In this document: positions 24,888 to 54,128 of the stretch, in pieces
How positions within the stretch are numbered: the first letter of the stretch is position 1
Layout: every line of letters begins with the position of its first letter
Origin: Arctopsyche grandis
Lineage: Eukaryota > Arthropoda > Insecta > Trichoptera > Hydropsychidae
Length of the DNA stretch: 64,000 nt
Direction: 5' to 3'
Assembly (NCBI RefSeq): GCF_051622035.1
Contig: NC_135365.1
Span: 14,302,001-14,366,000, forward strand
The notes under the pieces: model-generated
Told to the model about the DNA's origin: nothing
What the model saw: only the letters and a program-made list of their open reading frames with translations
Database searches by the model: none
Position numbers and translations under genes: made by a program

Positions 24888-26736
24888 ATGATAGGACACG
24901 GGAGTAAAGAAGCTTCGATTACCAATGATATACCGGATGCCGGTTTGTGTACAAAATGCTTAGTATTTATTTACAATCGCGAAGATAAAACTGTTTTTGG
25001 TGAAACAGCTGGTGGTTGGTGTATGTTCAATTTAATTCCGTAATGATTTTTCGAATCACTCATTTAAATTTTATGAACTTAATTGCACGTTTAAAATTTT
25101 CAGGCAAACTATGCACATATTATATTTTGTTTCTCATTCTTCTAATTTGTTTCTTCATTTTGATATTATTCATTTCGTGGTCGTCGATTAATCAGTATGA
25201 GACGCCTTTTTTTTCAAAATCTAATTTGCTAATAGACAGCTCTGAAGCAGGTGAATTTTTTATTTTTATACTATTAATTTTATTTAAATATATTCTCATA
25301 CATATTTCTATAAATTTTCTTTTTTTTTTAGCACTATCAAGTTTTCCTAAAAATCCTAGAACATCTTTGGTTTCATATAAAGAAGCTCAACCAGATGCTT
25401 ACAAATATTTTACTGATATTATTAAAAAAAGACTAGAACGTACGTACTATTTTTGATTATAGCTAGAAGTGTCTGGCATTTGCAGTATATCTTGGACCCT
25501 AATATATTTTCATGTAAAAATAGACAATGTAGCAATTTCATATTAAAATTGGGATAATATTGCATATTGAATCTTTTTTGAAATATATGAGATAAACAAT
25601 TTCATTTTTTACTTAGGTTACACATCTGAAGGCGTTAAGGAATGTGAATCGTCTAACGAAAGGATATTGAAAGTTTACTTATCTGGACATTCAGACAACT
25701 CGCAGGTATATACATATTAGTATATATACATATTAGTATATATATATACATATTAGTATGTATATGATTTAATAAAAATATGGTACTCATGGTACAGTTG
25801 ATTTTAAGTTTGATTTCGATGCTACATCTGAATCATAATCATTAAATTGAATTGCATAGTCATTATATTTGTTATTATATTTTAGTATCTTCATCAAGCA
25901 TTGTCTTCCGATAACAATTTAAAATCAAAAATTGAAAATTTAATTCTGGATTCAAGAAACGAGTCTAATACCGAAGCTGTAACCCATATAAATTATATGC
26001 CTCATGCAGGCAATAAGGTTCCTTGCAGATTTAAAATATCTTCTCTCGGACCCTGTTCAAAACCTCCATATGGCTTTGATACGTTTGAACCTTGTTTTTA
26101 TCTAAAAATCAATAAAGTTCTGGATTGGAAGCCAGTTCCTTTTAATACATTTTCTCTACTTCCCGGAAAAGTACCAGAGGACGTTAAAGAGAAAATCGTT
26201 AAAACCATTGTTCCTGTAAGCCTTCGAAATACATAATTACTAAAATTAATAGTTTTTGATGAATGAGTTATATACTAAAATATTTTCAGAAAATATGGAC
26301 TCACTGTGAAGGTGCTGATGATTGGGATGATACTAACTTCCATGACCTAAAATATTATCCTGAACAGGTATGAAGATATGTATTGCGTATATTATACATT
26401 TACTGTCAAATATTATGACTTTATTTTGCTATTATTTTCTATTGTGAATTAAATATGTCGAATGTGTTCTAATATTACAGAGCTTCGATAGTAATTTCTT
26501 TCCATATGTAAGGACACCCTTCTATCAGTCTCCATTGGTTGCTGTGCAAATTATCGGTTTAAAAAGTGAATGTTGTTTTTAATGTTACGGGTGCTTAATA
26601 AAAGATTTATATGATTATATACTTTAAATTATGCAATTTTTCAGAGAATACGTCAGTAAGTATAGATTGTTTCCTGTGGCTAGATGAAGATTCTAATGTA
26701 ATAAAAACCAATATCAAGTTTAGACTTGGTCAATGA
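24888..26736 (+). CDS. Divergent Na+/K+-ATPase beta subunit, complete, eight exons
   Basis: The beta subunit is a type II membrane glycoprotein that folds, delivers and tunes the catalytic alpha subunit of the Na+ pump. Exons: 24888-25020, 25104-25250, 25332-25439, 25617-25705, 25886-26215, 26290-26367, 26481-26565, 26645-26736; total 1062 bp = 353 residues plus TGA. The ATG is the first after an in-frame TGA at 24858. Visible: cytosolic FIYNREDKTVFGETAGGW, one membrane span (FLILLICFFILILF), then an ectodomain with all six disulphide cysteines in family context (KEC, PCRFKISSLGPC, PCFYLKINKV, HCEGADDWD, IDCF). Sequons N-E-S and N-T-S are present. Odd: the signature G-R-T reads G-E-T, the membrane-proximal region is poorly conserved, and the C-terminus stops at NIKFRLGQ, lacking the usual final beta-strand. 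It is likely a fast-evolving paralogue (fly genomes carry several such divergent beta genes) and converges with the canonical gene next door. Confidence 0.88.
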
Positions 26737-27503
26737 ATACTGGTACATCAGCCGCTCGATTTACGTTGCATTTATTTGTTTTTGATCTTCACTACATGAA
26801 TTGAACAATGAAGTGTTGAGTAATTTTTATTTTATTTCAAATGTATTGTACGTATTTCCGACAATTTCTTTTTTTGTCAAGTAAATACCTGTGTTAAGAT
26901 GGTAGTGTATGGATATGAGTGTAAAATGTAGATATAATTCGTTGATAAATTATTTCTAAAAATTAAAACACAATTTATATTAATCTATTATCATTTTCTA
27001 GAAATGCTCTTGCTTAATTTATTTAATAGGACATATCAAATGCTAAAAAAATCAACATCAAATGCTTAAAAATTCGATATACAACAATAAATTAAATTAT
27101 TCAATCTATATATACACATCTGAATAATTTCTATAAAAAATACTTAAACATTTTAAATTCACATAAAATGTTAAATTAAAAACAATTTTGTATTGTACAC
27201 AGTAAATAAATTACATTCAATTGCATTTTTAAAATATTAAGTATAATTATTTAAGTATGTGTTTAAAATATTCATAATAAATACATATCAATGATTGAAC
27301 ACATTTTAAGAGTATGGACAATCGTGATAGAAAATCAATCAACAAATACATATGTATATGTATGTATTTGTGTACGATTTTCAATATAAGTTTTTCTTTT
27401 ATGCTTTCCACTTGCTTATTTCAAATAAATACACAAACATTGAACGACTTTCCCTAATAGAATTATTTTAATAATATCAGAATTACATTATCATGTGTGG
27501 AAA
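26737..27503. other. Convergent intergenic spacer with both 3' UTRs
   Basis: The 767 bp between the stop codons of the two beta-subunit genes must hold both 3' UTRs and poly(A) sites. ATTAAA at about 26958 and AATAAA at about 27203 are candidates for the plus gene. No other feature was found. Confidence 0.5.
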
Positions 27504-45011
<17,508 letters not shown>

Positions 45012-45519
45012 CTACCCAACCGCGTGGTAACCGTTTCGACTCCTTATTATATCGAAATATTTCATCCATTCTTAACATTGACTTATTGTCTTAAAGATAA
45101 AGTAAATTTTTATTAAAATTTAATTACCCTAGAATTGTTTGTATGATAATCTTTATGATATAATATATAATAGGAAATACATAATATGTATAATACATGT
45201 TATGTATTTCCATACTCTTTGGCTAACATGCCAAACTATGTATGTATGTACGTAGATAAATTCTGTTCTTTTTTGAAAAAAATGTTTTTAACACCTAAGA
45301 ATTTCAATCGTGTTCAATACGGAAAAAGTATTCCCCTAAATATTCTTGTCCGATAAGTGAACATTTGCTGAACATATTTACATACTAGTGTTATACCCAT
45401 AGATATATAATACATAGATGTGCCCTTACGGACATTTTTGGTCGGAGATGTTGTTGCCATTAACAGAGGGGTGCGGGGGGTTTAACTAGCGGGGAAGTGG
45501 TGAAAAAAAAAGGAAGGAT
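45012..45519. other. Upstream region of nrv exon 1
   Basis: It would hold the 5' UTR or promoter of the minus-strand beta gene. I see no TATA/Inr pair with proper spacing on the minus strand. Confidence 0.35.
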
Positions 45520-45521
45520 GC

Positions 45522-45815
45522 AGCGGTCGACAGTGGTCAGCAACCAATTTTTGTACAGTTTATGTATATGTACATGCGCTGAAGTTTTATTTTATTTATA
45601 ACTTTATTTTATTGGACATTCCGCGTGACAGTAAACCAAACTAATAAAGCCATATTAAGAAAAAAATATTTGGCTATACACACTATATTAAACTACAAAT
45701 GTATGTTGCTATAATAAAACCATCATTAACTATTACAATATTTAAATATTAGTAACTTCCACAAGCATGCATTTAATAACACCTGTGGCAGAGGTTGTCG
45801 ACCGCTTGTCGATCG
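45522..45815. mobile_element. Possible short TIR element
   Basis: CAGCGGTCGACA at the left faces TGTCGACCGCT at the right, giving an 11-bp inverted repeat about 290 bp apart, followed outside by another GTCGATCG. No target duplication was found. Weak hAT-like candidate. Confidence 0.35.
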
Positions 45816-46164
45816 AAATGTGTCAATCATGTGTTCGATCTGCACGCGGTCAATTTTTTTTCAAATGCTTTTTAAATATATTTAATTTAATATTTATATT
45901 TAATTGTTTAATATGAAAAAAATGGTAAAAACTACATACCTACTTACATATAAACAATAGAAAAATTAATTAATTAAATAAATTTTCAATAGATGGCGCT
46001 AAATACTATAAATAAAAAAATTGTCTAGAGGAAACATTGGTGGCAAACAGTATATATAGAAGCTTTTTTCTTTCGTTATTATACATTTTGTTGGCAGTAT
46101 ATCAATTCAGTGGCAGTATCAGTGCAGTAAAATTATCGTACATTTTATCATTCAAGAATAGACC

Positions 46165-46250
46165 GCCAATTCTCGGAATGGTACTCGAGAGAATGTAAAA
46201 AGGTGAAAGGAAAATGGGAGATGAAATTAGAAATATGTGTAAAAAAGAAG
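46165..46250 (+). pseudogene. Tiny RTE family A fragment, plus strand
   Basis: A plus-strand reading gives WYSRECKKVKGKWEMKLE, a decayed equivalent of the EWYPRECKRVKGRPQGRW segment found in the minus-strand fragments at 34.6 and 57.4 kb. Confidence 0.55.
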
Positions 46251-46259
46251 CCCATTTTC

Positions 46260-47230
46260 TTCTTTCAAAGTGATTTTGTAGAAGTTTCTTTAAAAATTAC
46301 AACAGTAGAGATTATATTTTCTTTTCGTTGATTACGTAAATAATGTACACTGCATAATACGAGGACTTAACAACCACGTGATTGTATTGACCTTATCGCG
46401 TGATTAGAATTAATTCAAAATTATTATAATATAAGCTCATATTAAAAACTCTTTATGAATGAATTTAATTTTAATGAACGCAAATGGGCGATGAATTTTT
46501 GAATAAAGAAAGATACCATTCTATAATACATACTCGGTATTCGTATTGTTAAATAACTGTTTTATGACACGTTCTTATGTGTATTAAAATGATAATTCAT
46601 GGCTCTCGATTATATTGTAAAAAAATATTTGCCTTTTTTCGTGCAATAATATTTTGATTTTTATTCTCTTATTCCACGTCCTTAATGTATTCAAAATATG
46701 ATTTTTGTGAAAATGAAAGACGTCACATTTTAGAATAAAATTTATGTAGATACCTGATGATTCTTATGCAGTTTGTATTTGCGTCCGAGAAAGATAATAA
46801 TGTTCGTGTTTGAATTACTACCATTGCAATTTGAAATGGTGTTTAAAAGTAAACGCTCGCACTCAGACACTAAATATGTATAAATATGCAAAAATGTGTA
46901 CAAAATGTATTTCATATTGTGTGTGTATTTTATTTTGGATCCACAGTAGCCATCAGCATGTGTGTATGTATGTATGTACATTGCTTATGGTGGCTGTCAA
47001 CGTTATAAAGGCCACGGTTCAATAATCGAAATTTACTATTACATACATATGTTTGTACATATGTTGAGGTTTCATTGCTTACTCAATGCCTCTCGGCGAA
47101 GCCTTGCACTTGAAAATTTTCCAAATATAATAAGTTACAACATAACTACTTATAATATAATGTGTTCAAATAAAGGAAAATGGTATCCAATAATATTACG
47201 TAAGATTATAATGAAACAATTTTTTTTCAA
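46260..47230. other. AT-rich intergenic DNA
   Basis: No feature recognised. The overlapping frames on both strands (46742-46981, 46810-47025, 46962-47501) are chance or cross into the LINE. Confidence 0.45.
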
Positions 47231-50200
47231 ATGTTTTCTTCTTCTTGTTAATGCCTTGTCCGCATCCGGACGTTGGCGACCACCTCGTCGATTATTTGAA
47301 TATATCCGCATCGGTCTTCAGCGGCTCGGAACAGCTCTTCGGCGCTCATATCGGTCCACATGCGCATGTTTCGAAGCCAAGATAACTTTTTCCTGCCAAT
47401 CCATTTTTTTCCTTCTATTTTCCCCATGGTTATCAAACGGAGAAATTCGTATTTTGGACCCCGTATCATGTGTCCGAGGTACTCCATCTTTCTCCGCTTG
47501 ATGACAGAAACAAGTTCCCTGCCTCTCCCCATCATGCCGAGGACAGCTTCGTTTGATATCTTTTTGGTCCACGGAATCTTCAGCATACGCCTATAGACCC
47601 ACATCTCAAAAGCTTCAATGCGGCTGATCATCTTGGTTTTCAGAGTCCACGTCTCACATCCGTGTAGTAATACTGTCCAGACGTAGCTCTTCGCGAATCT
47701 CAACCGCGTATGAAGATTGAGATGCTTGTTTGTAAGGGCCGCCTTCATTTTTACAAATGCTGTTCTAGCCATCTCGATGCGGATTTTTAGATCTTCATCT
47801 GGGTCCATCTCTTCATTCAGCCAGGTACCCAGGTATTTGAATCTTTTTACTCTTTCTATCACCTCTCCATCCAAGGTTAGATTCCCGGTGTCTGTTTGCA
47901 TTCTATCTACTATCATAAATTTTGTTTTCTTTAGATTTATGCGCAGACCTCTTCGATTGCTTTCTTGATGTACACGGTCTAGAGATCTTTGCAGGTCTGC
48001 TAAATTTTCAGCGACTAGTGCCGTGTCATCAGCATATCTTATATTGGTGATCGTCTCGCCGCCCACCTTGATGCCCTCCGCCTCTTGGAGAGCATCGTGG
48101 AATATGGATTCGGTGTAGGTGTTAAAAAGAGTAGGTGATAGGATGCATCCTTGCCTGACGCCCCGTTCTATAGGAATCTCATCAGTGAATTGATCATCGA
48201 CACGTACTACTGCAGTCTGATTCCAATAAATATTTCGTAGCAATCTGACATCTCTGTCATCCAGGCCAATATTTTTTAATGTTTCCATCAGGCGAGCGTG
48301 TTGGACACGGTCAAAGGCCTTTTCAAAGTCTATAAAGCAGATGTACACAGGTTTACGGACTTCTCTGCATCTTTGGAGTAGTGTTTTCATACAGAAAAGG
48401 GCCTCTCGGGTACCCAAGCCTTGTCTGAACCCAAACTGCTCTCTGCTAATCGCCTCTTCACACCGTGAGTAAATTCTGCCCTGTATTATCTTTAGTAGGC
48501 TCTTCAATGTGTGACTCATTAGGCTAATTATTCTGAAGTCGCTACACGTCCTCGCGTTACTCTTTTTGGGCAACGGGATAAATATGGATTGTAACCAATC
48601 GCTAGGTACTTCGCCTGATAAATATATTTTATTATAGAGTTTTGTTAGATTTTCTATGTTATCGTCGTCCAATAACTTGAGAAATTCGGCAGGAATCAGA
48701 TCCGGTCCAGTAGCTTTCCGACTCTTTGCTAGTTTTATAGCATGTTCCACTTCGGATTTCAATATATATGGTCCCGTTTCTGGATCTTCAATATGCCCTC
48801 CGGTTTCTCTATTGTCTTTAAAGAGCAATTTTGTGTACTCGGTCCATTCTGATTTCTTCTCATCCATATTTAAAATGATTTTTCCATCTTTATTCCTAAG
48901 GAGTATGAAATCTTTTTTTCTGAATGATCCTGTTGCTTCTTTTAGTTTTTTATGTACGTTAAATTCGTCGTGTTTTTCTTGTAATTTTTCAATTTCGTTA
49001 CATTTATTTTCCATCCATTTTTCTTTGATTTCTTTAATTTTCCTTTGAATTTGGCGGTGAATATTTTTATATTGTGTTGGATTATTATGTTTGTGTTTTC
49101 TACGTTCTTCCATTAAATGTATAATTTCATCCGTCATCCAAGGTTGTTTTTTATTAATTATTTGATTTGTTTCAAGAAACTTTTTCCCAGATTGGGTCAT
49201 TGCTGATTTCATACCTTCCCACTTTATGTTTACATTACTATTTTCTTCAATACATTTTTGTTTAAAATTTTTATTGAGATCTTTTGTAAATTGTTCGTGG
49301 ATCGTAAGATTTTTAAGCAGCTCTAAATCCAATCTTGGTTTAGGTTTTGATGCTCTTAAAATCTTTTTCAGTCTTATCTTCAATTTCCCACAAAGTAGAT
49401 TATGATCGGATGCCACGTCTGCACCAGGGTAGGTTTTCACCGATTTTATACTATTTTTAAATCTACTGTTTATCAAAATAAAGTCAATTTGGTTTCGCAC
49501 AATATTATCAGGACAGTCCATTGGGGATTTCCATGTGTATAATCTTCTTTTAGGTAGCTTAAAGAAAGTATTCAAGATAACATACTGCTCTTCCTGGCAA
49601 AACTGAACTAGTCTGTCTCCTCTCTCATTTCTTTCTCCAAGTCCGAAGCGACCACTTATACCCATTGTTTCTTCGTCTCCAACTTTGGCGTTGAAATCTC
49701 CCATTATAATGTTAACATCATGTTTTTTCGTATATGTCATCAATTCTTTGATTTGTTGATAAAATTCTTCAATCTCATTTTCTTCTTTATCAAAAGTGGG
49801 GGCATACACTTGTATTATGTTAACATTTATAGGTTTTCCTGCTAATTGTATCATCATGACTCGTTCAGATAACGGAATAAAGTTTCTCACACTTTTACTG
49901 ATGTCGTCTTCCAGAATCACAGCAACACCATTCTTATGAGTGCCGTCAAGCGATCCCGAGTAGTAAGTCGTATATCCATTGCAATGCATCGTTTTTCCTG
50001 CTCCAGGCCATCTAGCTTCGCTTATGCCGAGCATCTGTATTTGGTTTTTTTTCATTTCTATTTGCAGATTTTCAATTTTACCTGCTTGATACATGGTCCT
50101 AACGTTCCATGTACCAATTTTTCGTATGTTCACCACTTTGAGTCCGGGGATTCTTAGCACCCCTGTCCCATTGAAGGGACGCCGGAGACTCGGGGCCGTG

Positions 50201-50720
50201 GTTTTAGGTTTTCTCTTCATGGTGGTTATACTAGGGATATGAGAGCACAGTAGTTTTCCCCAAACCTTCTGCTCCGCAGAATTCAAACCGATTGAGTGGC
50301 TGCCACGTCGCTTTGAATCTTCCATCTTTTGCCGTTTTAGTATATTGCATATACTTCCGCCGTGGATGGTACTGACAGAGCTGCTGCCCACTGCCAGGGA
50401 ATTTTTTTATGGAGTTTCCTTCTCTATGAAAGGTGTTACGGTACCTTTCAAAACCGGGTTGTGCTTTTGTTAAGCGGCGGCACTTACTCGCCGCTGACCT
50501 GAGACCGTCATAGTGTTGTGTGACATTTTATAGAGTGAAACTTACCACGGATTCACTCATCACCACTCTTATCTCAGCGCTCCTTGTCCAGGACCACCAT
50601 GTCGCCATGGTAGTTGACTACAAGAGTCGTTCCCCTATTTGCAACTTGGGGACCTGAGCGGTTGCATGGAGCTCTGCTCTGAGCTTAGTAATTACTCCGT
50701 GCGGACGGACGTGTGTTTCC
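47231..50720 (-). mobile_element. RTE-type LINE, apparently full length
   Basis: The element holds one long intact ORF (47248-50391). Its 3' end (minus strand) is nearly without UTR: the TAA stop is followed immediately by an AAGAAGAAGAAA-type repeat tail, as in RTE elements. The 5' side has about 320 bp of GC-rich leader (50392-50715) containing GGTACCGTAACACC, stopping abruptly where AT-rich DNA resumes at about 50715. A clear target duplication was not identified. Confidence 0.88.
47248..50391 (-). CDS. Endonuclease-reverse transcriptase of RTE-type LINE, 1047 aa
   Basis: This is the retrotransposition protein: it nicks target DNA and copies element RNA at the nick. After a basic N-terminal part (1-90), an apurinic-type endonuclease spans about 92-338, with WNVRTM (95-100), SEARW (124-128), YAPT (196-199), GDFNAKVG (231-238), NQIDFI (300-305) and SDHN (328-331), so all catalytic motifs are intact. 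A charged linker (about 345-540) follows, then the reverse transcriptase: FIDFEKAFD with D688, RGVRQGCILSP (743-753), YADD with D788/D789 and KYLGTW (852-857). The C-terminal part has LHGCETWTLKTKM and RRMLKIPWTKK. There are no internal stops or frameshifts; length is typical of RTE single-ORF elements. The first ATG is taken as start because the GC-rich leader precedes it. Host-annotated homologues are often misnamed craniofacial development protein 2-like. Confidence 0.95.
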   Translation of the reverse strand: MGSSSVSTIHGGSICNILKRQKMEDSKRRGSHSIGLNSAEQKVWGKLLCSHIPSITTMKRKPKTTAPSLRRPFNGTGVLRIPGLKVVNIRKIGTWNVRTMYQAGKIENLQIEMKKNQIQMLGISEARWPGAGKTMHCNGYTTYYSGSLDGTHKNGVAVILEDDISKSVRNFIPLSERVMMIQLAGKPINVNIIQVYAPTFDKEENEIEEFYQQIKELMTYTKKHDVNIIMGDFNAKVGDEETMGISGRFGLGERNERGDRLVQFCQEEQYVILNTFFKLPKRRLYTWKSPMDCPDNIVRNQIDFILINSRFKNSIKSVKTYPGADVASDHNLLCGKLKIRLKKILRASKPKPRLDLELLKNLTIHEQFTKDLNKNFKQKCIEENSNVNIKWEGMKSAMTQSGKKFLETNQIINKKQPWMTDEIIHLMEERRKHKHNNPTQYKNIHRQIQRKIKEIKEKWMENKCNEIEKLQEKHDEFNVHKKLKEATGSFRKKDFILLRNKDGKIILNMDEKKSEWTEYTKLLFKDNRETGGHIEDPETGPYILKSEVEHAIKLAKSRKATGPDLIPAEFLKLLDDDNIENLTKLYNKIYLSGEVPSDWLQSIFIPLPKKSNARTCSDFRIISLMSHTLKSLLKIIQGRIYSRCEEAISREQFGFRQGLGTREALFCMKTLLQRCREVRKPVYICFIDFEKAFDRVQHARLMETLKNIGLDDRDVRLLRNIYWNQTAVVRVDDQFTDEIPIERGVRQGCILSPTLFNTYTESIFHDALQEAEGIKVGGETITNIRYADDTALVAENLADLQRSLDRVHQESNRRGLRINLKKTKFMIVDRMQTDTGNLTLDGEVIERVKRFKYLGTWLNEEMDPDEDLKIRIEMARTAFVKMKAALTNKHLNLHTRLRFAKSYVWTVLLHGCETWTLKTKMISRIEAFEMWVYRRMLKIPWTKKISNEAVLGMMGRGRELVSVIKRRKMEYLGHMIRGPKYEFLRLITMGKIEGKKWIGRKKLSWLRNMRMWTDMSAEELFRAAEDRCGYIQIIDEVVANVRMRTRH

Positions 50721-51222
50721 ATTTATGATATATTTACATATATTGACATTTTATTCACAATCATAATATTTATGAAATTAGTACCAAACAATGACGTTAA
50801 CGTTGAGTACAAGTATCCAATATATTAAATTATCAACATTAAATAAAATTCACACTCAATATTAAATAATCAATTATGAAATAATTCAACATTGAAATAT
50901 AATCTATTCAACACTCAATATTAAATATGAAATAATTCAACGTTAAACATTATCAATACTATCATTAATAAATCAATTGACGTTAATAATAAATTATTAT
51001 CAAAAGAAATGTGATCGAAATTATGTGGGTAATTATGTAAATATGAAAATATTATAAATTTAAATTCCATTTAAAAAAAAAATATGAAATCAAGCATAGG
51101 TAATGATTCTGAATATGTACTAACTTGCGAGGCGCCAGAAGAGCTAAATACTCATCCCAGCACCTCCTCTTTAGCTCCAATTTAACACAAAATTCTACAT
51201 ACTTATCGGGACAACACACAAA
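50721..51222. other. AT-rich spacer with degenerate tandem repeats
   Basis: From 50820 to 50990 phrases such as CAATATTAAATA and ATGAAATAATTCAAC recur four or more times in loose tandem. No coding sequence. Confidence 0.5.
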
Positions 51223-51260
51223 CACACGTCCGCACCGAGCTCGCTCAACCCACAACATTC
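51223..51260 (-). other. Inverted match to the LINE 5' terminus
   Basis: AAACACACGTCCGCACCGAG at 51223-51242 matches, in inverted orientation with a 4-bp gap, the start of the LINE leader (minus strand AACACACGTCCGTCCGCACG ending near 50717). It is probably a second, inverted LINE fragment or an insertion-associated rearrangement. Confidence 0.4.
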
Positions 51261-51473
51261 AAATGTTTTAGTTATTATTAACTTATAACGATTTATAAAT
51301 ACAATTTATAGATATTAAATGCACATACATATATGGATACATACATTCGTAAATCATTGCATTTTAATATTGTACCATAAAAATAATATTTTTTATTCCA
51401 AACGATAGGGAGAATAGTGCAATCCCTACTGTTCATATAAACAATATATATAGATAATAAAAATGATAAATAA

Positions 51474-52085
<612 letters not shown>

Positions 52086-52098
52086 TAATAATACATAT

Positions 52099-52959
52099 TG
52101 TAGCGTAGGGGTGGGTTTAGGATCCAAATGATAGGCCAAAGTCGCTTCACAGCTTTTATTCAACGATTCAGGAGATCCACACGAGATCACCGCTCATTAC
52201 AGAATAATCTGATTTACCGTGTGTACCTCCTTATAAAGGACAAGTTGCACAGCATAGCTTCCCCGATACATTAATGTGTCTATTGTCTAGGCCAGGGATG
52301 GCGAACCTAGGGCACGCGTACCCGAGTTGGCACGTTTGCGAATTTGGATGGCACGCGAACGATTTCCATGTTCAAAATATTAAAGAATTGATTAAATAAT
52401 CCGTGAATTAATTTATTCCGTTTTATTAATTATCAAAAGATAAATGACAATCGTTTATTATTTTATCGTGGCAACTTCAAACAATTTTTATGCTGGCAGC
52501 ACTTCCATTGAGGTTTGTTATCATTTGAGGCTATGTTCGTTGTTATTTGTTGATACTGCAAAGGAAATAATATCAAAGAAGAATTAATCAGTTTAACATT
52601 ATTAGCAACAACAACAAAAGGAATAGATGTTTGCAATGCAGTTGGAAAATCACTCACTGAAAGAGAAATAGATTTTTCCAAAATTGTATTGTATTTGATT
52701 GGGCATGCCACACAACCGAGAAATAATATTTGAGGGTTTTTGGCACGCGGACCCAAAAAGGTCCGCCATCCCTGGTCTAGGCACGTAGTCTACCCTGGCG
52801 AGTCTTTTGTCTACGCATGCACTCGCCCAGGTCAGTGAGAACTTAGCGTATCCTTTGTCCGGGCACTTACTGAGTCCCGTTAGCCTAATCCGGGGGGGTC
52901 TCTATTGTTCACGCAAGAATGCACTTAGTGGATATTCTCTCCCATGTTCCCACTTTATA
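52099..52959. mobile_element. Solo LTR split by a nested hAT element
   Basis: The LTR (TGTAGCGTAGGGG ... CCCACTTTATA) is flanked by ATAT on both sides (52095-52098 and 52960-52963). It is homologous to 28743-29089 and is about 371 bp when the insert and one copy of its duplication are removed. The final CA has decayed to TA. Compared with the other copy it retains an extra 27-bp segment near 52812. Confidence 0.85.
52293..52774. mobile_element. Non-autonomous hAT element nested in the solo LTR
   Basis: Termini CAGGGATGGCGAACCT and (reverse complement) CAGGGATGGCGGACCT are flanked by perfect 8-bp duplications GTCTAGGC (52285-52292 and 52775-52782), the hAT signature. Subterminal GGCACGCG motifs occur at both ends. 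A 97-codon minus frame (52463-52756) may be residual transposase; it resembles no catalytic motif. Confidence 0.93.
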
Positions 52960-52963
52960 ATAT

Positions 52964-54030
52964 AATAATAATTAAATAAATAATTTAAATAATTCATAAA
53001 TCATTAATCAACATAAACACACATATGTACATACTTAAACTTTATGTAAAATCTGTGAGTGGTTAAAAATCACACTAAATATAACGTTTTGTTAAATATC
53101 TTAAAATTTATTAAAAGTCAAATAATATTCTCATAAAGTTGATTTAAAAAAACATATTGTTGTCATGAATATATCTGGTGATCTGATTATAAATAGAAAT
53201 CTTGAAAAATCCTTCTGAAATTTTGAAACATATTGAAATACACAAAAGATTCTCATATAGTAAGAGTAAAATAAATTTATACAAAAAACTTTTGATTTAT
53301 TCTTGCCTATTGATCTGAATAATTGAGAACACAGTACTGTGAATAATATGAATAGTATATTTATTTATATCGACGTATCCTTTATGAGAAACTTGCATAT
53401 ATTTTCTTCTTGAATTCACTTTGCTGCACTTCTTGCATAATAAACATCTATCGTTTTGTCCTCCAAATGTCTCTCAACTTCAATATTAGCTCCACATTCG
53501 AACATCACGTTTTACATTCGTTTCCATTCATCAGCTGAAACGTTTCATGAAATTTATTGATTCGCTAACAAGGCGTGAGCTATCGTTTAACCAATTTGGA
53601 TTGAAATTCATTTACAAGTGAATTTCTCAATGTTTCTTGTATTTTACACAATAAAATTCGGCCAAGGATTTGGACCACCTCACTCACAAATTCAAAAAAA
53701 TGTATGCAAAGTAATTGACTGCCGTTGAAAAATAAATGTATCCCTAACATATTAAAACATTTAATAGAATTATAAAATAACAATTTGTCATGCCTAAAAA
53801 TTCCAGTAACGTTTCTTACGATACCAAAATTGGCGAGCAGCCTTATCCATATATATATTAATTGGTTAACGCACGTGCTAAATTTTATATTTAATGTATT
53901 TTCTTATATAGATATGTACTCACGGCTTAAAGTAGTTAAGCAGATTAGACAACGATTTATATTTACTACATATGTATGTACACAAAAAATAGCAATTAAC
54001 ACATTGAAATTTAATGATAACAATGGAAAC
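52964..54030. other. AT-rich intergenic DNA
   Basis: No feature recognised. Confidence 0.45.
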
Positions 54031-54032
54031 AG

Positions 54033-54040
54033 TAAAATAT

Positions 54041-54125
<85 letters not shown>
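54033..54125. repeat. (TA)n microsatellite
   Basis: TA array of about 90 bp. Confidence 0.95.

Positions 54126-54128
<3 letters not shown>

Noticed and set aside
25016..25456. Single 146-codon membrane protein gene
   Set aside because: The frame runs through two introns of the plus-strand beta-subunit gene; GT/AG borders and homology show three separate pieces.
48656..49048. Plus-strand frames overlapping the LINE (also 47360-47596, 47717-47968 and 49936-50157)
   Set aside because: These are antisense shadows of the 1047-codon LINE ORF.
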